From positions 3,745,501-3,809,500 of the forward strand of contig NZ_JACMTR010000002.1 of assembly GCF_014267175.1 (NCBI RefSeq): a stretch of DNA of 64,000 nt. The letters are read 5' to 3'. This document shows, piece after piece, positions 16,366 through 25,972 of the stretch. The notes beneath the pieces are model-generated. The model saw nothing but the letters and a program-made list of their open reading frames with translations. It was not told the DNA's origin and made no database searches. The stretch's first letter is position 1, and every line of letters begins with the position of its first letter. This DNA comes from Pseudonocardia sp. C8. GTDB lineage: Bacteria > Actinomycetota > Actinomycetes > Mycobacteriales > Pseudonocardiaceae. The position numbers and the translations under genes are program-made.

Positions 16366-17142
16366 ATGATTCCGCGAGACATGCCCTGGGGCCCGCCCGC
16401 CGGGCGCCGGGGGCACGGACACCGGCGCCCGCCGTTCGCCCGGCCGGCACACCCCGGCCCCTGCGGCCCCGAGGAGGCAGACATGCACGACGAGAGCAAC
16501 GAGGAACACGGCCCGCATCGCGGGCACCGGCCGCACCGAGGCCCGCACGGTCGCGGACGCGGGTTCGGGCCCGGCGGCCCGTTCGGTCGCGGCTTCGGGC
16601 CGGGCGGCCCGTTCGGCCCGGGGGGCCCGTTCGGGCCCGGCGGGTTCGGCCCGGGCTTCGGGCCGGGCGGGCGCGGGCGGCGCGGCCGCCGGACCGCCCG
16701 CGGCGACGTCCGGACGGCGGTGCTCGCCGTCCTCGCCGACGGGCCGCGGCACGGCTACGAGATCATCCAGGAGATCACCACCCGCTCCGGAGGGCAGTGG
16801 AAGCCGAGCCCCGGCTCGGTGTATCCGATGCTGTCCCAGCTCGAGGACGAGGGCCTCGTCCGGTCCGAGCAGACCGAGGGCCGCCGCGTCGTCCACCTGA
16901 CCGAGGAGGGCACCCGGCACGTCGCGGAGAACCGTGCCGCGCTCGACGCGGTCTGGGCCCCGTTCTCCGAGGAGGGCGCCGCCTCCTCCGACGACCCGGC
17001 CGACGTGCTCGGCGAGGAGCTGTCGAAGCTGCTCGCCGCCGCCCAGCAGGTCGCCGCGGCGGGCACGGCCGAGCAGGTCGCCGCGGCGACCGAGGCGCTG
17101 GCCGAGGCCCGCAAGGCGCTCTACCGGCTGCTGGCCGAGTGA
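16366..17142 (+). CDS. PadR-family regulator with a Gly-Pro-Phe repeat extension
   Basis: 258 residues. Residues about 110-190 form the PadR winged helix: RTAVLAVLADGPRHGYEIIQ, SPGSVYPMLSQLEDEGLVRSE and HLTEEGTRH, followed by a helical dimerisation tail. The N-terminal 105 residues are His/Arg/Gly-rich and include about six repeats of the type FGPGGPFG, which looks disordered and is unusual in length. The gene is preceded by a perfect palindrome that is a likely autoregulatory operator. No transporter follows on the same strand; the next gene, an MFS pump-like protein, is convergent. Confidence 0.85.
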   Translation: MIPRDMPWGPPAGRRGHGHRRPPFARPAHPGPCGPEEADMHDESNEEHGPHRGHRPHRGPHGRGRGFGPGGPFGRGFGPGGPFGPGGPFGPGGFGPGFGPGGRGRRGRRTARGDVRTAVLAVLADGPRHGYEIIQEITTRSGGQWKPSPGSVYPMLSQLEDEGLVRSEQTEGRRVVHLTEEGTRHVAENRAALDAVWAPFSEEGAASSDDPADVLGEELSKLLAAAQQVAAAGTAEQVAAATEALAEARKALYRLLAE

Positions 17143-17159
17143 GCCGCGGCTGACCCGGA

Positions 17160-18461
17160 TCAGGACCCGTCGCGCCGCCGCTGCCGGGACCGGCGCAGCA
17201 CCTCCCGCAGCGGCGGGACGACGACGCCCTCCTGCGCCATCACCCGGCGGGCCTTGCGCCGGGCCACGACCACCCCGACCGTGGTCACCGCCCAGATCGG
17301 GAACTGCACCAGCCAGGCCGTCCGGAACGCGTCCGGGGTGTACCCGCCCGCGGCCCCGAGGACCGCGCCGACGAGCAGCGTCGTGAGCAGCGACGCTGTG
17401 AACCCGCCGACGTTGACGATGCCGACCGCGGTCCCGCGCCGGTGCTCCGGGTTGAACGTGCGGGCGAAGTCGAAGCCGACCGCCGAGCACGGGCCGTTCG
17501 CGGCGAGCACCAGGACCAGCAGCACCAGCAGCCACAGCGGCACCGGCGGGGGCACCAGCAGCACGACGGTCCACATCAGCGCGGTCGCCGCGATCACGAA
17601 CAGCACCAACCAGGACCGGCGCAGCGGGTGCCGGGCGGTGAACTCGCCGAACACCGGCCCGACCACGCCGCCGGCCAGCACCAGCACGGTGAGCATCACC
17701 GACGCGCCGGACGGGCTCATCCCCTGGCCCGCGACCAGGTACGGCACGCCCCACAACAGGGCGAAGACCAGGCCGGAGAACTGCGTCCCGGCGTGCGACC
17801 ACAACCCGAGCCGGGTACCCGGGTGCCGCCACGCGCCCTTCAGGCCGTCGAGGACCTCGCGCGGGCTCGCCACCGTGGTGGGAGCGGGCGTCCCCGGTGG
17901 CCGGTCCCGGAACACCGCGAGCACCGCGATCCCGGCGACCGCGCCGGCAGCGGCGGCGGCGAGGAACGCCGTCGTCCAGCCGTAGCCGTGCAGCAGGGTC
18001 GCGAGCGGCACCGCGGACAGCACCTGCCCGAACTGGCCGAGCAAGGCGGTCAGCTGCGTCATCAGCGGCACCCGGCGGGCCGGGAACCACACCGACACCA
18101 CCGACAGCACCGAGATGAAGGTCAGCGCGTCCCCGATGCCGACCAGCACCCGGGCCGCGATCGCCAGCGGCAGCGCGGTCGCCAGCGCCACCAGGATCTG
18201 CGCGGCCGTCATCGTCACCGCCCCGGCCAGCACCATCGTCCGGGCACCGAACCGGTCCAGCAGCAGCCCCACCGGGATCTGCAGCGCGGCGTAGACCAGC
18301 AGCTGCAGGACCAGGAAGCCACCGAGCACGGTCGGGGACGCGCCGAACCGGTCGGCCGCGTCCAGCCCGGCGACGCCGAACGAGCTGCGCTGCAGCACCG
18401 CCACCACGTAGGCGAGCAGACCGGCGGACCAGACCAGGTAGGCGCGTGACGGTGAGTGCAT
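17160..18461 (-). CDS. MFS transporter, nitrate/sugar-phosphate-like branch
   Basis: 433 residues, twelve predicted membrane helices. PVGLLLDRFGARTMVLAG is the loop 2-3 motif and ARVLVGIGDALTFISVLSVVS the helix 4-5 region of MFS proteins; the C-terminal half repeats the pattern (GFDFARTFNPEHRRGTAVG). The extracellular loops are short. ATG 18461 gives MHSPSRAYLVWSAG; the open frame upstream is not needed. The substrate is not evident. The gene ends 17 nt from the PadR gene on the opposite strand and diverges from the PAC2 gene. Confidence 0.83.
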   Translation of the reverse strand: MHSPSRAYLVWSAGLLAYVVAVLQRSSFGVAGLDAADRFGASPTVLGGFLVLQLLVYAALQIPVGLLLDRFGARTMVLAGAVTMTAAQILVALATALPLAIAARVLVGIGDALTFISVLSVVSVWFPARRVPLMTQLTALLGQFGQVLSAVPLATLLHGYGWTTAFLAAAAAGAVAGIAVLAVFRDRPPGTPAPTTVASPREVLDGLKGAWRHPGTRLGLWSHAGTQFSGLVFALLWGVPYLVAGQGMSPSGASVMLTVLVLAGGVVGPVFGEFTARHPLRRSWLVLFVIAATALMWTVVLLVPPPVPLWLLVLLVLVLAANGPCSAVGFDFARTFNPEHRRGTAVGIVNVGGFTASLLTTLLVGAVLGAAGGYTPDAFRTAWLVQFPIWAVTTVGVVVARRKARRVMAQEGVVVPPLREVLRRSRQRRRDGS

Positions 18462-18595
18462 GACGACTCGCAGTCTGGTCCATCCCGGCGCCGGGTACCC
18501 GCCCGGACGGCCGGTTTCACACCACCGTCCGCGAGCCCACCACCCGCCGGGGCCGGATAGGGTCGGCCGCGCACGCCACGACACGGAGGACGCCG

Positions 18596-19564
18596 GTGCT
18601 CGATCCCGCCCAGCTCTACCAGGTCGATCCGGCCGCGCCGCAGCTCGACGAGCCCGTCCTGATCGTCGTGCTGGACGGGTTCGTGGACGCCGGGAACGCC
18701 GGCGCGCTCGCGGTCGGCGCGCTCACCGACGATCGCGAGACCACCACGGTGGCCACCTTCGACGTCGACCAGCTCGTCGACTACCGCTCCCGCCGCCCGC
18801 CCCTGCGGTTCGAGACCGACCACTGGGCCGACTACGACGCCCCGTCGCTCGACGTCGTCGCGGTCACCGACACCGCCGACACCCGGTACCTGCTGCTGTC
18901 CGGCCCCGAGCCGGACGCCCAGTGGGAGCGGTTCGTCGCCGCGGTCGGGCTGCTCGTCGAGCAGCTCGGGGTCCGGCTCGTCATCACCCTGCAGGGCATC
19001 CCGATGGCGGTCCCGCACACCCGGCCGATCGGGGTCACCGCGCACGCGACCCGGCAGGAGCTGGTCGAGGGCCACACCCCGTGGTTCGCGACGGCGGACG
19101 TCCCGGGCAGCGCGGTCGCGCTGATGGAGTACCGGCTCGGCCAAGCCGGGCAGGACGCGATGGGCTTCGCCGTGCACGTCCCGCACTACCTGGCGCGCTC
19201 GGCGTACCCGCAGGCCGCGCGGGTGCTGCTGGACCACGCGGGGCTCGCGGGCGGCCTGTACCTGCCGACCGAGACGCTGACCCGCGCCGCCGAGCAGGCC
19301 GATGCCGAGATCGCCGAGCAGATGGCGGAGTCGGACGAGGTCGTCCAGGTCGTGAAGGCCCTCGAGGAGCAGTACGACCAGGTCGCGGCCGCCCGCGAGT
19401 CCGGGGAACCCGGCAGCGGGCCGGACCTGGGCGACCTGCCCAGCGGGGACGAGCTGGCGGCCGAGTTCGAGCGCTTCCTCGCCGAGGGCGACAAGTCCGA
19501 CGGCGACAAGAGCGGTGGCGACGACCCGCCGCAGGAGCCCCCGGCGCCGCCGTCGCCGTCCTGA
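18596..19564 (+). CDS. PAC2-family protein (proteasome-assembly-chaperone-like)
   Basis: 322 residues. LDEPVLIVVLDGFVDAGNAG (about 17-36), the D-V-D-Q-L-V-D-Y-R motif, ISLVITLQGIPM-type segment (VRLVITLQGIPMAVPHTRP) and VPHYLARSAYPQAARVLL fit the PAC2 family, common in actinobacteria and archaea, whose members have a phosphorylase-like fold. The C-terminal 90 residues are an acidic coiled-coil region (EIAEQMAESDEVVQVVKALEEQ) and end in a Pro-rich tail. GTG 18596 follows GGAGG by 7 nt. A cytosolic role in protein turnover is suspected from the family, not shown. Confidence 0.83.
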   Translation: MLDPAQLYQVDPAAPQLDEPVLIVVLDGFVDAGNAGALAVGALTDDRETTTVATFDVDQLVDYRSRRPPLRFETDHWADYDAPSLDVVAVTDTADTRYLLLSGPEPDAQWERFVAAVGLLVEQLGVRLVITLQGIPMAVPHTRPIGVTAHATRQELVEGHTPWFATADVPGSAVALMEYRLGQAGQDAMGFAVHVPHYLARSAYPQAARVLLDHAGLAGGLYLPTETLTRAAEQADAEIAEQMAESDEVVQVVKALEEQYDQVAAARESGEPGSGPDLGDLPSGDELAAEFERFLAEGDKSDGDKSGGDDPPQEPPAPPSPS

Positions 19565-19579
19565 CTACGGTGCGGGAGC

Positions 19580-20917
19580 GTGCCCGTACTGCTCCCCACC
19601 ACCCAGCGCACCCTGCTCGCCCGCGTCGCCCGCGCCCAGCGCGATGGCCGCGTGCCCTCCCTCGTCGCCGGGGTCGTCCGCGACGGCGAGCTGGCCTGGC
19701 ACGCCGGCCGGGGCGCGCTGCCCGGCGGCGCGGACGCCGACGACGTCCAGTACCGGATCGGGTCGATCACCAAGACGGTCTGCGCGGTCACCGTGCTGCG
19801 GTTGCGCGACGAGGGCCTGCTCGACCTCGACGACCCCCTCGACACGCACCTGCCCGGCACCCCGTTCGGCGACCGGACGGTCGGCCAGCTGCTCGCGCAC
19901 CTCGCCGGCGCCGGCGCGGAGAGCCCGGGGCTGTGGTGGGAGCGCACGCCCGGCGGCCCGCTGGCGGAGCTGGGCCTCTCCGACGACGACCGGGTACTGC
20001 CCGCGGCGCGCCGCTTCCACTACTCCAACCTCGGCTTCGGCCTGCTCGGTGAGCTGGTCGCGCGCCGTCGCGGGCGGTGCTGGACCGAGGTCGCCCGCGA
20101 CGAGGTCCTGCTCCCGCTGGGAATGACCCGTACCTCGACCCGGCCGCAGGACCCCGCGGCGGCGGGACACGCCGTCCACCCGTGGGCGGATCTCGTCCTC
20201 GCCGAGCCGGAGCACGACGCCGGGGTGATGGCCCCGGCCGGGCAGCTGTGGTGCACCGCGCGGGACCTCGCCCGGCTCGGCGCGTTCCTGCTCGGGGACA
20301 CCGGCGGGGTGCTGTCCCCCGCGACGGTCGAGGAGATGACGGTCCCGGCCGGCATCGACGCGTCGTCGCCGGTGTGGGCGGCGTACGGCCTCGGCGTGCA
20401 GGTGCACCGCGTGGAGGGCGCCACCCTGGTCGGGCACGGCGGCTCGATGCCCGGCTTCCTGGCCGGGCTCTGGGTCGACCGGGAGGAGGGCACCGGCGCG
20501 CTCGCCCTGGGCAACACGACCGCGGGAATGGACCCGGGGCTCGGCGCCGGGCTGCTCGCCGACCTGCGCGCGGCCGAGCCCCGCATCGTCGACGAGTGGT
20601 CGCCGGAGCCGTCGCCGGTGGACCCGGCGCTGCTCGGCCCGTGGTTCTGGGGACCGTCGCCGTACGTGCTGCGCGCGGTCCCGGGCGGGCTGCTGCACCT
20701 GAGCGGGCTGGGCCGTCCCGGACGGACGTCGCGGTTCCGCCCGGGCCCGGACGGGACGTGGGTCGGCCTGGACGGCTACTTCGCGGGCGAGACGCTGCGG
20801 ATCGCCGACGGCCATCTGTGGCTGGCCACGTTCGTCTTCACCCGGACGCCGTACGACCCGGCGGCGCCGGTACCCGGCGGTGTCCACGAGTCGGGCTGGC
20901 ACCACCGAACCGGATGA
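19580..20917 (+). CDS. Serine hydrolase, class C beta-lactamase/esterase fold
   Basis: 445 residues. The S-x-x-K nucleophile is S62-I-T-K65, the Tyr motif is Y148-S-N150 and the third motif is HGG in VGHGGSMPGF, the set of class C beta-lactamases, DD-peptidases and esterase EstB relatives. A C-terminal domain of about 120 residues (from EWSPEPSPVDPALLGPW) resembles the beta-barrel found in peptidase S12 proteins. There is no signal peptide, so it is probably cytoplasmic and unlikely to be a resistance enzyme. It is 15 nt downstream of the PAC2 gene. Confidence 0.83.
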   Translation: MPVLLPTTQRTLLARVARAQRDGRVPSLVAGVVRDGELAWHAGRGALPGGADADDVQYRIGSITKTVCAVTVLRLRDEGLLDLDDPLDTHLPGTPFGDRTVGQLLAHLAGAGAESPGLWWERTPGGPLAELGLSDDDRVLPAARRFHYSNLGFGLLGELVARRRGRCWTEVARDEVLLPLGMTRTSTRPQDPAAAGHAVHPWADLVLAEPEHDAGVMAPAGQLWCTARDLARLGAFLLGDTGGVLSPATVEEMTVPAGIDASSPVWAAYGLGVQVHRVEGATLVGHGGSMPGFLAGLWVDREEGTGALALGNTTAGMDPGLGAGLLADLRAAEPRIVDEWSPEPSPVDPALLGPWFWGPSPYVLRAVPGGLLHLSGLGRPGRTSRFRPGPDGTWVGLDGYFAGETLRIADGHLWLATFVFTRTPYDPAAPVPGGVHESGWHHRTG

Positions 20918-21111
20918 AACCGGACAAACAGGACGGCTATATCGAATCGCAACAGTCGGCCGCGGGCCCATGACCAGGAACGACCCGCACGGGCGGCCTG
21001 TAGTGCAACGACACCGCCCGGTTGGGTCCCTACACTTGCCCGGCCACGACTTGTGCACGTTTCATCGTTTTCAACTGGGAGGGGGGACGCGCCCGAGGGG
21101 CGTTACCTGTC

Positions 21112-22920
21112 ATGACACAGGCGGAACCACGCACGGACGCCGGCACTGCCGGGTCCGGTGAAGGTCGGTCACGCACCGACTGGACGATTTTCGGGGTGGG
21201 CGCGGCGCTCGCCCTGATCTTCGTCGCCTGGGGGATCGTCGCCCCCGACAGCCTGGCGAACACCGCGACCACCCTGCTGAGCGGTGTGATGCGGGGCGGC
21301 GGCTGGGGGTTCATCCTCGCCGCGACGGGCTTCGTCGCGTTCTCGCTGTTCCTGGCGTTCAGCAAGTTCGGCCGGATCAAGCTGGGGACCGACACCGAGG
21401 AGCCGGAGTTCCGGACGGTCTCCTGGATCGCGATGATGTTCTCGGCCGGCATGGGCATCGGACTGATGTTCTTCGGCGTGAACGAGCCGCTGTCGTTCTT
21501 CACCACCTCCACCCCGCCGGGGACGGCAGCGCCGGGCAGCACCGAGGCCATGCAGGTCGCCATGGCGACCTCGCTGTTCCACTGGACCCTGCACCCGTGG
21601 GCCATCTACGCCGTGGTCGGCCTGGCGATCGCCTACTCGACCTTCCGCAAGGGCCGCAAGCAGCTGATCAGCCAGGCGTTCATCCCGCTGATCGGCAAGC
21701 GCGCCGCCGAGGGCCCGATCGGCAAGGTCATCGACATCCTCGCGATCTTCGCGACGCTGTTCGGTTCCGCGGCCTCGCTGGGTATCGGCGCGTTCCAGAT
21801 CGGTGGCGGCATGCAGAGTGCCGGCTGGACCGAGGGCGCGGTCGGGCCGGGCGTGCTGGCGGCGATCGTCGTGGTGCTCACCGCGGCGTTCATCCTCTCG
21901 GCGGTCTCCGGGATCGCCCGCGGCATCCAGTGGCTGTCCAACATCAACATGGTGCTGGCCGCGCTGCTGGCCCTGTTCGTGTTCGTGTTCGGCCCGACGG
22001 TGATCATCCTCGACCTGATCCCGACCTCGATCGGCGCCTACTTCTCCGACTTCTTCGAGATGGTCGGCCGCACCGAGGCCGTCGGCGGTGAGCCGATGCT
22101 GGAGTGGCTGTCGAGCTGGACGGTCTTCTACTGGGCCTGGTGGATCTCCTGGACCCCGTTCGTCGGCATGTTCCTGGCCCGCATCTCGCGCGGGCGCACC
22201 ATCCGCGAGTTCGTCGGCGGGGTCATCCTGGCTCCCAGCCTGGTCTCGCTGGTCTGGTTCTCCGTGTTCGGCGGTACCGCGATCACCCAGTCCCAGCAGG
22301 GCGTGCAGTTCTCCGACGACTCCAACGTCCAGCTGTTCGAGCTGCTCAACGCCTACCCGTGGGCGGCCGCGACCGGGTTCCTGGTGATGCTGCTGGTCGG
22401 CATCTTCTTCGTCTCCGGTGCCGACGCCGCCTCCATCGTGATGGGGACGCTGTCGCAGCGCGGCACGATCGAGCCGAGCCGCTGGGTGGTCATCTTCTGG
22501 GGTTCGGTCATGGGCGCGGTCGCCGTGCTCATGCTGGTCACCGGCGGCGAGGACGCCCTGTCCGGCATCCAGAACCTCACCATCCTGGTCGCCGCCCCGT
22601 TCGTGGTCATCATGGTCATGCTCTGCATGGCCCTGTACCGCGACCTGCGCCGTGACCCGCTGATCCTGCGGGAGAAGAAGGGCGCGGAGGTCCTGGAGCA
22701 GGCCGTGGACTGGGCCACCGACCGGCACGGCGACGACTTCTACGTCAAGGTCGGCGCGTTCCCGCCGGACTACAAGGAGGAGCCGCCGGAGGGCGGCTGG
22801 GTCAACGGACCCGGCACCGGCCCCGGGTACACGATGCTCGAGCCCGGTGAGGGCCCGATCGCACCCGACGACCCGGACACCGGATCCGACCGGAAGGACA
22901 GCCCGGTCGGCGGCGACTGA
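21112..22920 (+). CDS. BCCT-family betaine/carnitine/choline transporter
   Basis: 602 residues with twelve membrane helices of the BCCT fold. The substrate-box signature is WTVFYWAWWISWTPFVGMF (helix 8, about 335-353), and MGIGLMFFGVNEPLSFF precedes it in helix 3. FVSGADAASIVMG is the helix 10 motif. The acidic cytoplasmic tail of about 70 residues (many Asp, Glu, Pro and Gly) could sense osmotic strength as in BetP-like carriers. It probably takes up glycine betaine or a related quaternary amine with Na+. ATG 21112 has GAGGGG 11 nt upstream. A strong hairpin follows the stop. Confidence 0.92.
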   Translation: MTQAEPRTDAGTAGSGEGRSRTDWTIFGVGAALALIFVAWGIVAPDSLANTATTLLSGVMRGGGWGFILAATGFVAFSLFLAFSKFGRIKLGTDTEEPEFRTVSWIAMMFSAGMGIGLMFFGVNEPLSFFTTSTPPGTAAPGSTEAMQVAMATSLFHWTLHPWAIYAVVGLAIAYSTFRKGRKQLISQAFIPLIGKRAAEGPIGKVIDILAIFATLFGSAASLGIGAFQIGGGMQSAGWTEGAVGPGVLAAIVVVLTAAFILSAVSGIARGIQWLSNINMVLAALLALFVFVFGPTVIILDLIPTSIGAYFSDFFEMVGRTEAVGGEPMLEWLSSWTVFYWAWWISWTPFVGMFLARISRGRTIREFVGGVILAPSLVSLVWFSVFGGTAITQSQQGVQFSDDSNVQLFELLNAYPWAAATGFLVMLLVGIFFVSGADAASIVMGTLSQRGTIEPSRWVVIFWGSVMGAVAVLMLVTGGEDALSGIQNLTILVAAPFVVIMVMLCMALYRDLRRDPLILREKKGAEVLEQAVDWATDRHGDDFYVKVGAFPPDYKEEPPEGGWVNGPGTGPGYTMLEPGEGPIAPDDPDTGSDRKDSPVGGD

Positions 22921-22942
22921 GTACCTCGTCGGCGCACGGACA

Positions 22943-22979
22943 CGGCGGCCGGACACCCTCTGCGGGTGTCCGGCCGCCG
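22943..22979 (+). terminator. Strong hairpin terminator after the BCCT gene
   Basis: A perfect 16-bp stem (arms 22943-22958 and 22964-22979) encloses the 5-nt loop TCTGC, 22 nt after the BCCT stop. There is no T-run, the normal form of actinomycete hairpin terminators. Part of the flanking ACGGA/TCCGT can extend the stem. Confidence 0.8.
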
Positions 22980-23172
22980 CCGTCCGTGGCAGCGTCCCGA
23001 ACGGGTCCGGTGAACGGCCGGGGAGTCACCGGCGCCGCACCCGCTCGTTGCACGGGTAGCACCCTCCGGGCCGCGGGTCCCGTGTGCGCCGGAGAGCATC
23101 GGCCGCGGTGCGCCGCAGCCGGAGTGGATCATCGACCACCCCGCGACGGAACGGATGGAGGGACCTGACACA

Positions 23173-24930
23173 GTGGGCCGGATGCGTCTCGTGTTCACCC
23201 CCGGGGACGACCAGGGGTATGCCGAGGCCCGGAGCAGGCTCCTGGAGCAGTTCCTCGTGTGGGCGCGCCGGCGCCGGGTCGAGGTGGACACCGCGCTGGT
23301 CGCGGCGGCCGTCGACTACAAGTACGCGCGCGACCGGCGACTGGGCCGGTGGACCCGCGCGCACATCGCGGACGCGCTCGGCATGTGGTTCCCGCGCAAG
23401 GTGACGGTCCTGGAACCCGACGACGTCGCCCCCGCGTTCCACGCCCTGATCGACTTCCTGGACGACCACGACTGGTTCGACCCGCAGTCGTCCCCGGTCG
23501 ACGCCCTGCACCGCCAGGTGGTCGACTCCACCCCCGCGCTGCACGACGGCCTCGCCGACGAGCGCAACTACGACCTCGGCAAGTTCTGGGGCGTCCAGCT
23601 GCACCGCAACGGCGTCGACCCGGCCGACCCGGTCGCCGTCCAGCGGTTCCTGGACCGGGCCGGCGCCGGGGAGGCCGACGTCGACCGGCACGCGCTCGCC
23701 GAGATCATGCGCCGGGACGCGGCCCGTCCCGAGCGGCCCGAGTGGAACCCGGAGCTGCCGCCGGTCCCGATGCCGAGCGCGGCGACCCTGGTCGAGGCCG
23801 CGGAACGCTCCGAGGGCCTCGACCTGCTGCGCAAGCTGACCGTGTGGGTGCGGGCGGGCCGCAGGCTCACCTCGGACGGCCGGCTGGGCCGCGCGGACGC
23901 CCTCGACCTCGCCGCGCACCTGCAGCTCGACCACCTCTACCGGGAGACCGCCCGCACCAGCGACGACCTGCCGGAGGTCTCGCTGCTCCTGCGCTGGGCG
24001 CGGGCCGCCCGGCTGGTCCGGGTCGTCCGCGGCCGGCTGCTGCCGGTCAAGAGCGCGGGCCCGCTGCTGAACCGCCCGATCGAGCTGTGGCGGCGGGTGT
24101 TCGAGTCGGTCGGCCGGCTGGGCGACAACCTGGGCGGCACCGACGTGTTCGGGGCCCCGTCGCTGTTCGGGATGTCGATGTCCGAGGCGTTCCCGATGCT
24201 GTGGGTGGGCCTCTACGGCACGGGCGGCGGCCCGGTCCCGCTCGAGCACTTCCACCGCCAGGTCCGCGACACCGTCAACGACGAGGCCGGCTGCGTGGTC
24301 GACGACCTCGCCGGGGACGTCGAGCAGCGGCTGTGGCGGCGGGACGTGACCGCGCTGCTGGACGCCTGCGAGCTGCTCGGGGCGATCGAGCTGACCGAGA
24401 CCCTGGACGCCGACGAGCTCGACGAGCTCGCCCGGATCGCGCACCGGGACGACCCGGACCCGACGGTCGTCACCCTGACCCCGATGGGCCTGTGGGCGGT
24501 CCACGAGTACCTGCTGGAGCAGGGCGTGCACGTCCCCGCGCCCGGCGAGCTCGCCGACGAGGACCTCGAGTACGTCTGCGTCCGGATGAGCGGGGTGCGC
24601 CAGGAGGTCGCCGAGGCCGAGCTGGCCGCCTGGGCCCGCGCCCGGGCCACCGGGGACGCGGTGCGTGAGCTGGACCGGTTCCTGCGCCGCTGCGAGGTTC
24701 CCGCGCACCGGGCGCTCGCCCTGCACGCGCTCGGCGAGACCGGGCCTGCGGGCCGGGCCGTGGCCGCCCGGCACCGGCTGCACGTCGCCGAGCCGGTCGT
24801 GGCCGCACCCGGGCCCCGGCCGCACTGGTCGGGCCCGGCCCCCGCCCCGCGCGACCCGGCGGCCGGCCGGCCCCCGGAGACCCCGCACCCGCGAACCCCG
24901 GTGCGGCAGAACCTGGAACCGGCCGGCTGA
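23173..24930 (+). CDS. Large actinobacterial protein of unknown function
   Basis: 585 residues from GTG 23173 (GGAGGG 10 nt upstream); ATG 23155 and ATG 23182 are alternatives. It begins MRLVFTPGDDQGYAEARSRL-like after the start and is rich in Arg, Asp and Leu. Residues 30-60 resemble a winged-helix fragment (VEVDTALVAAAVDYKYARDRRLGRW), and DLPEVSLLLRWARAARLVRVVRGRLLPVK is a second possible DNA-binding or packing helix pair. The tail from about 535 is a Pro-rich linker. No catalytic motif or membrane segment is visible. Similar proteins occur in many actinobacteria with no assigned role. The stop lies 6 nt from the convergent quinone reductase gene. Confidence 0.7.
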   Translation: MGRMRLVFTPGDDQGYAEARSRLLEQFLVWARRRRVEVDTALVAAAVDYKYARDRRLGRWTRAHIADALGMWFPRKVTVLEPDDVAPAFHALIDFLDDHDWFDPQSSPVDALHRQVVDSTPALHDGLADERNYDLGKFWGVQLHRNGVDPADPVAVQRFLDRAGAGEADVDRHALAEIMRRDAARPERPEWNPELPPVPMPSAATLVEAAERSEGLDLLRKLTVWVRAGRRLTSDGRLGRADALDLAAHLQLDHLYRETARTSDDLPEVSLLLRWARAARLVRVVRGRLLPVKSAGPLLNRPIELWRRVFESVGRLGDNLGGTDVFGAPSLFGMSMSEAFPMLWVGLYGTGGGPVPLEHFHRQVRDTVNDEAGCVVDDLAGDVEQRLWRRDVTALLDACELLGAIELTETLDADELDELARIAHRDDPDPTVVTLTPMGLWAVHEYLLEQGVHVPAPGELADEDLEYVCVRMSGVRQEVAEAELAAWARARATGDAVRELDRFLRRCEVPAHRALALHALGETGPAGRAVAARHRLHVAEPVVAAPGPRPHWSGPAPAPRDPAAGRPPETPHPRTPVRQNLEPAG

Positions 24931-24936
24931 GGCCCG

Positions 24937-25902
24937 TCAGGTTTCGAGGACGACCTTTCCGGTCACGACCCGGTCGTCGATCCGGGCCAGCGCGTCACCC
25001 GCCCGCTCCAGCGGGAAGCGTTCGCTGATCAGGGGGTCCAGCGCGCCGGAGCGCAGGTGCGGCAGGAGCGCCTCCCACTCGGAGCGGAGGAAGTCCGGCC
25101 GGCCCAGCGCGTAGGCGCCCCAGCCGACGCCCCGGACGTCGATGTTGTTCAGCAGCAGCCGGTTGACCTTGACGGTCGGGATCTCCCCCGCGGTGAACCC
25201 GATGACCAGCAGCCGGCCGAGCGGGGCCAGGCAGCGCAGCGAGTCGGTGAACCGGTCACCACCCACCGGGTCGACGACCATGTCGACGCCGGCCCCGCCG
25301 GTGATCTCCTTGACGGCGTCCTTGAACCCGTCGGCAGCGACCGTGTGCGCGGCACCGGCCCGCTTCGCCACCTCCGCCTTGGCCTCGGTGGAGGTCACCG
25401 CGATCGCGGTGGCGCCGAGCGCCGTGGCCAGCTGGATCACCGCGGTCCCGATGCCCCCGGCCGCACCCTGCACCAGCACGGTCTCCCCGGCCCGCAGCCC
25501 GCCCCGGACCTCCAGGGTGAAGTGCGCGGTCAGGTAGTTCATCGGCAGGCAGGCGCCCGCCGCGAACCCGACCTCGTCGGGCAGCGGGAGCACCATCTGC
25601 TCCGGCACCGACACGACCTCGGCGAACACGCCGGACATCGTGAACGCGACGACCCGGTCCCCCGGCGCGAACCGGCTGTCCGGTGCGGCCTGGCGCACCG
25701 TCCCGGCGCACTCCGAGCCGAGCGTGAACGGCGGCTCCGGCTTGTACTGGTACAGGCCCTTGGTGAGCAGGACGTCCGGGAAGTTCACCCCGGCCGCCGC
25801 CACGTCGATCAGGACCTCGCTGTCCCCACGCACCGGCGGGTCGACCTCACCGACCCGGACCGACGACGGCCCTCCCAGCTCGACGACCTGTACTGCGCGC
25901 AC
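24937..25902 (-). CDS. NADPH:quinone reductase-like MDR protein
   Basis: 321 residues of the zinc-free medium-chain dehydrogenase/reductase family. GVNFPDVLLTKGLYQYKPEPP (residues 39-59) and the LGSECAGTV motif belong to the N-terminal GroES-like domain; the NADPH site is VLVQGAAGGIGTAVIQLA. No structural or catalytic Zn cysteines are present, as in quinone oxidoreductases and enoyl reductases. ATG 25902 is clear. It reduces quinones or alpha,beta-unsaturated ketones; no catabolic partners are nearby. A hairpin separates it from the upstream gene. Confidence 0.87.
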   Translation of the reverse strand: MRAVQVVELGGPSSVRVGEVDPPVRGDSEVLIDVAAAGVNFPDVLLTKGLYQYKPEPPFTLGSECAGTVRQAAPDSRFAPGDRVVAFTMSGVFAEVVSVPEQMVLPLPDEVGFAAGACLPMNYLTAHFTLEVRGGLRAGETVLVQGAAGGIGTAVIQLATALGATAIAVTSTEAKAEVAKRAGAAHTVAADGFKDAVKEITGGAGVDMVVDPVGGDRFTDSLRCLAPLGRLLVIGFTAGEIPTVKVNRLLLNNIDVRGVGWGAYALGRPDFLRSEWEALLPHLRSGALDPLISERFPLERAGDALARIDDRVVTGKVVLET

Positions 25903-25913
25903 GTGCTCTCCCC

Positions 25914-25948
25914 GTGGTTCGACGGCGGTCTCGCCGCCATCGAACCAC
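25914..25948 (-). terminator. Hairpin terminator between a small unknown gene and the MDR gene
   Basis: Arms 25914-25928 and 25934-25948 pair over 15 bp with one G-U wobble when read on the minus strand, around a 5-nt loop. It follows the stop of the 25973-26281 gene and precedes the MDR start at 25902 by 12 nt, so it most likely ends the upstream transcript or attenuates read-through. Confidence 0.65.
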
Positions 25949-25972
25949 GGCCGGTGCGGGTGTGTGGATGAT

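Noticed and set aside
19580..20917. Beta-lactam resistance gene
   Set aside because: The class C fold is clear, but there is no signal peptide and a C-terminal S12-type barrel is present; more likely a cytoplasmic esterase/peptidase.
21169..22956. 595-codon minus-strand frame over the BCCT gene
   Set aside because: Antisense, Asp/Gln/His-rich shadow of a clear transporter gene; no start signal or family.
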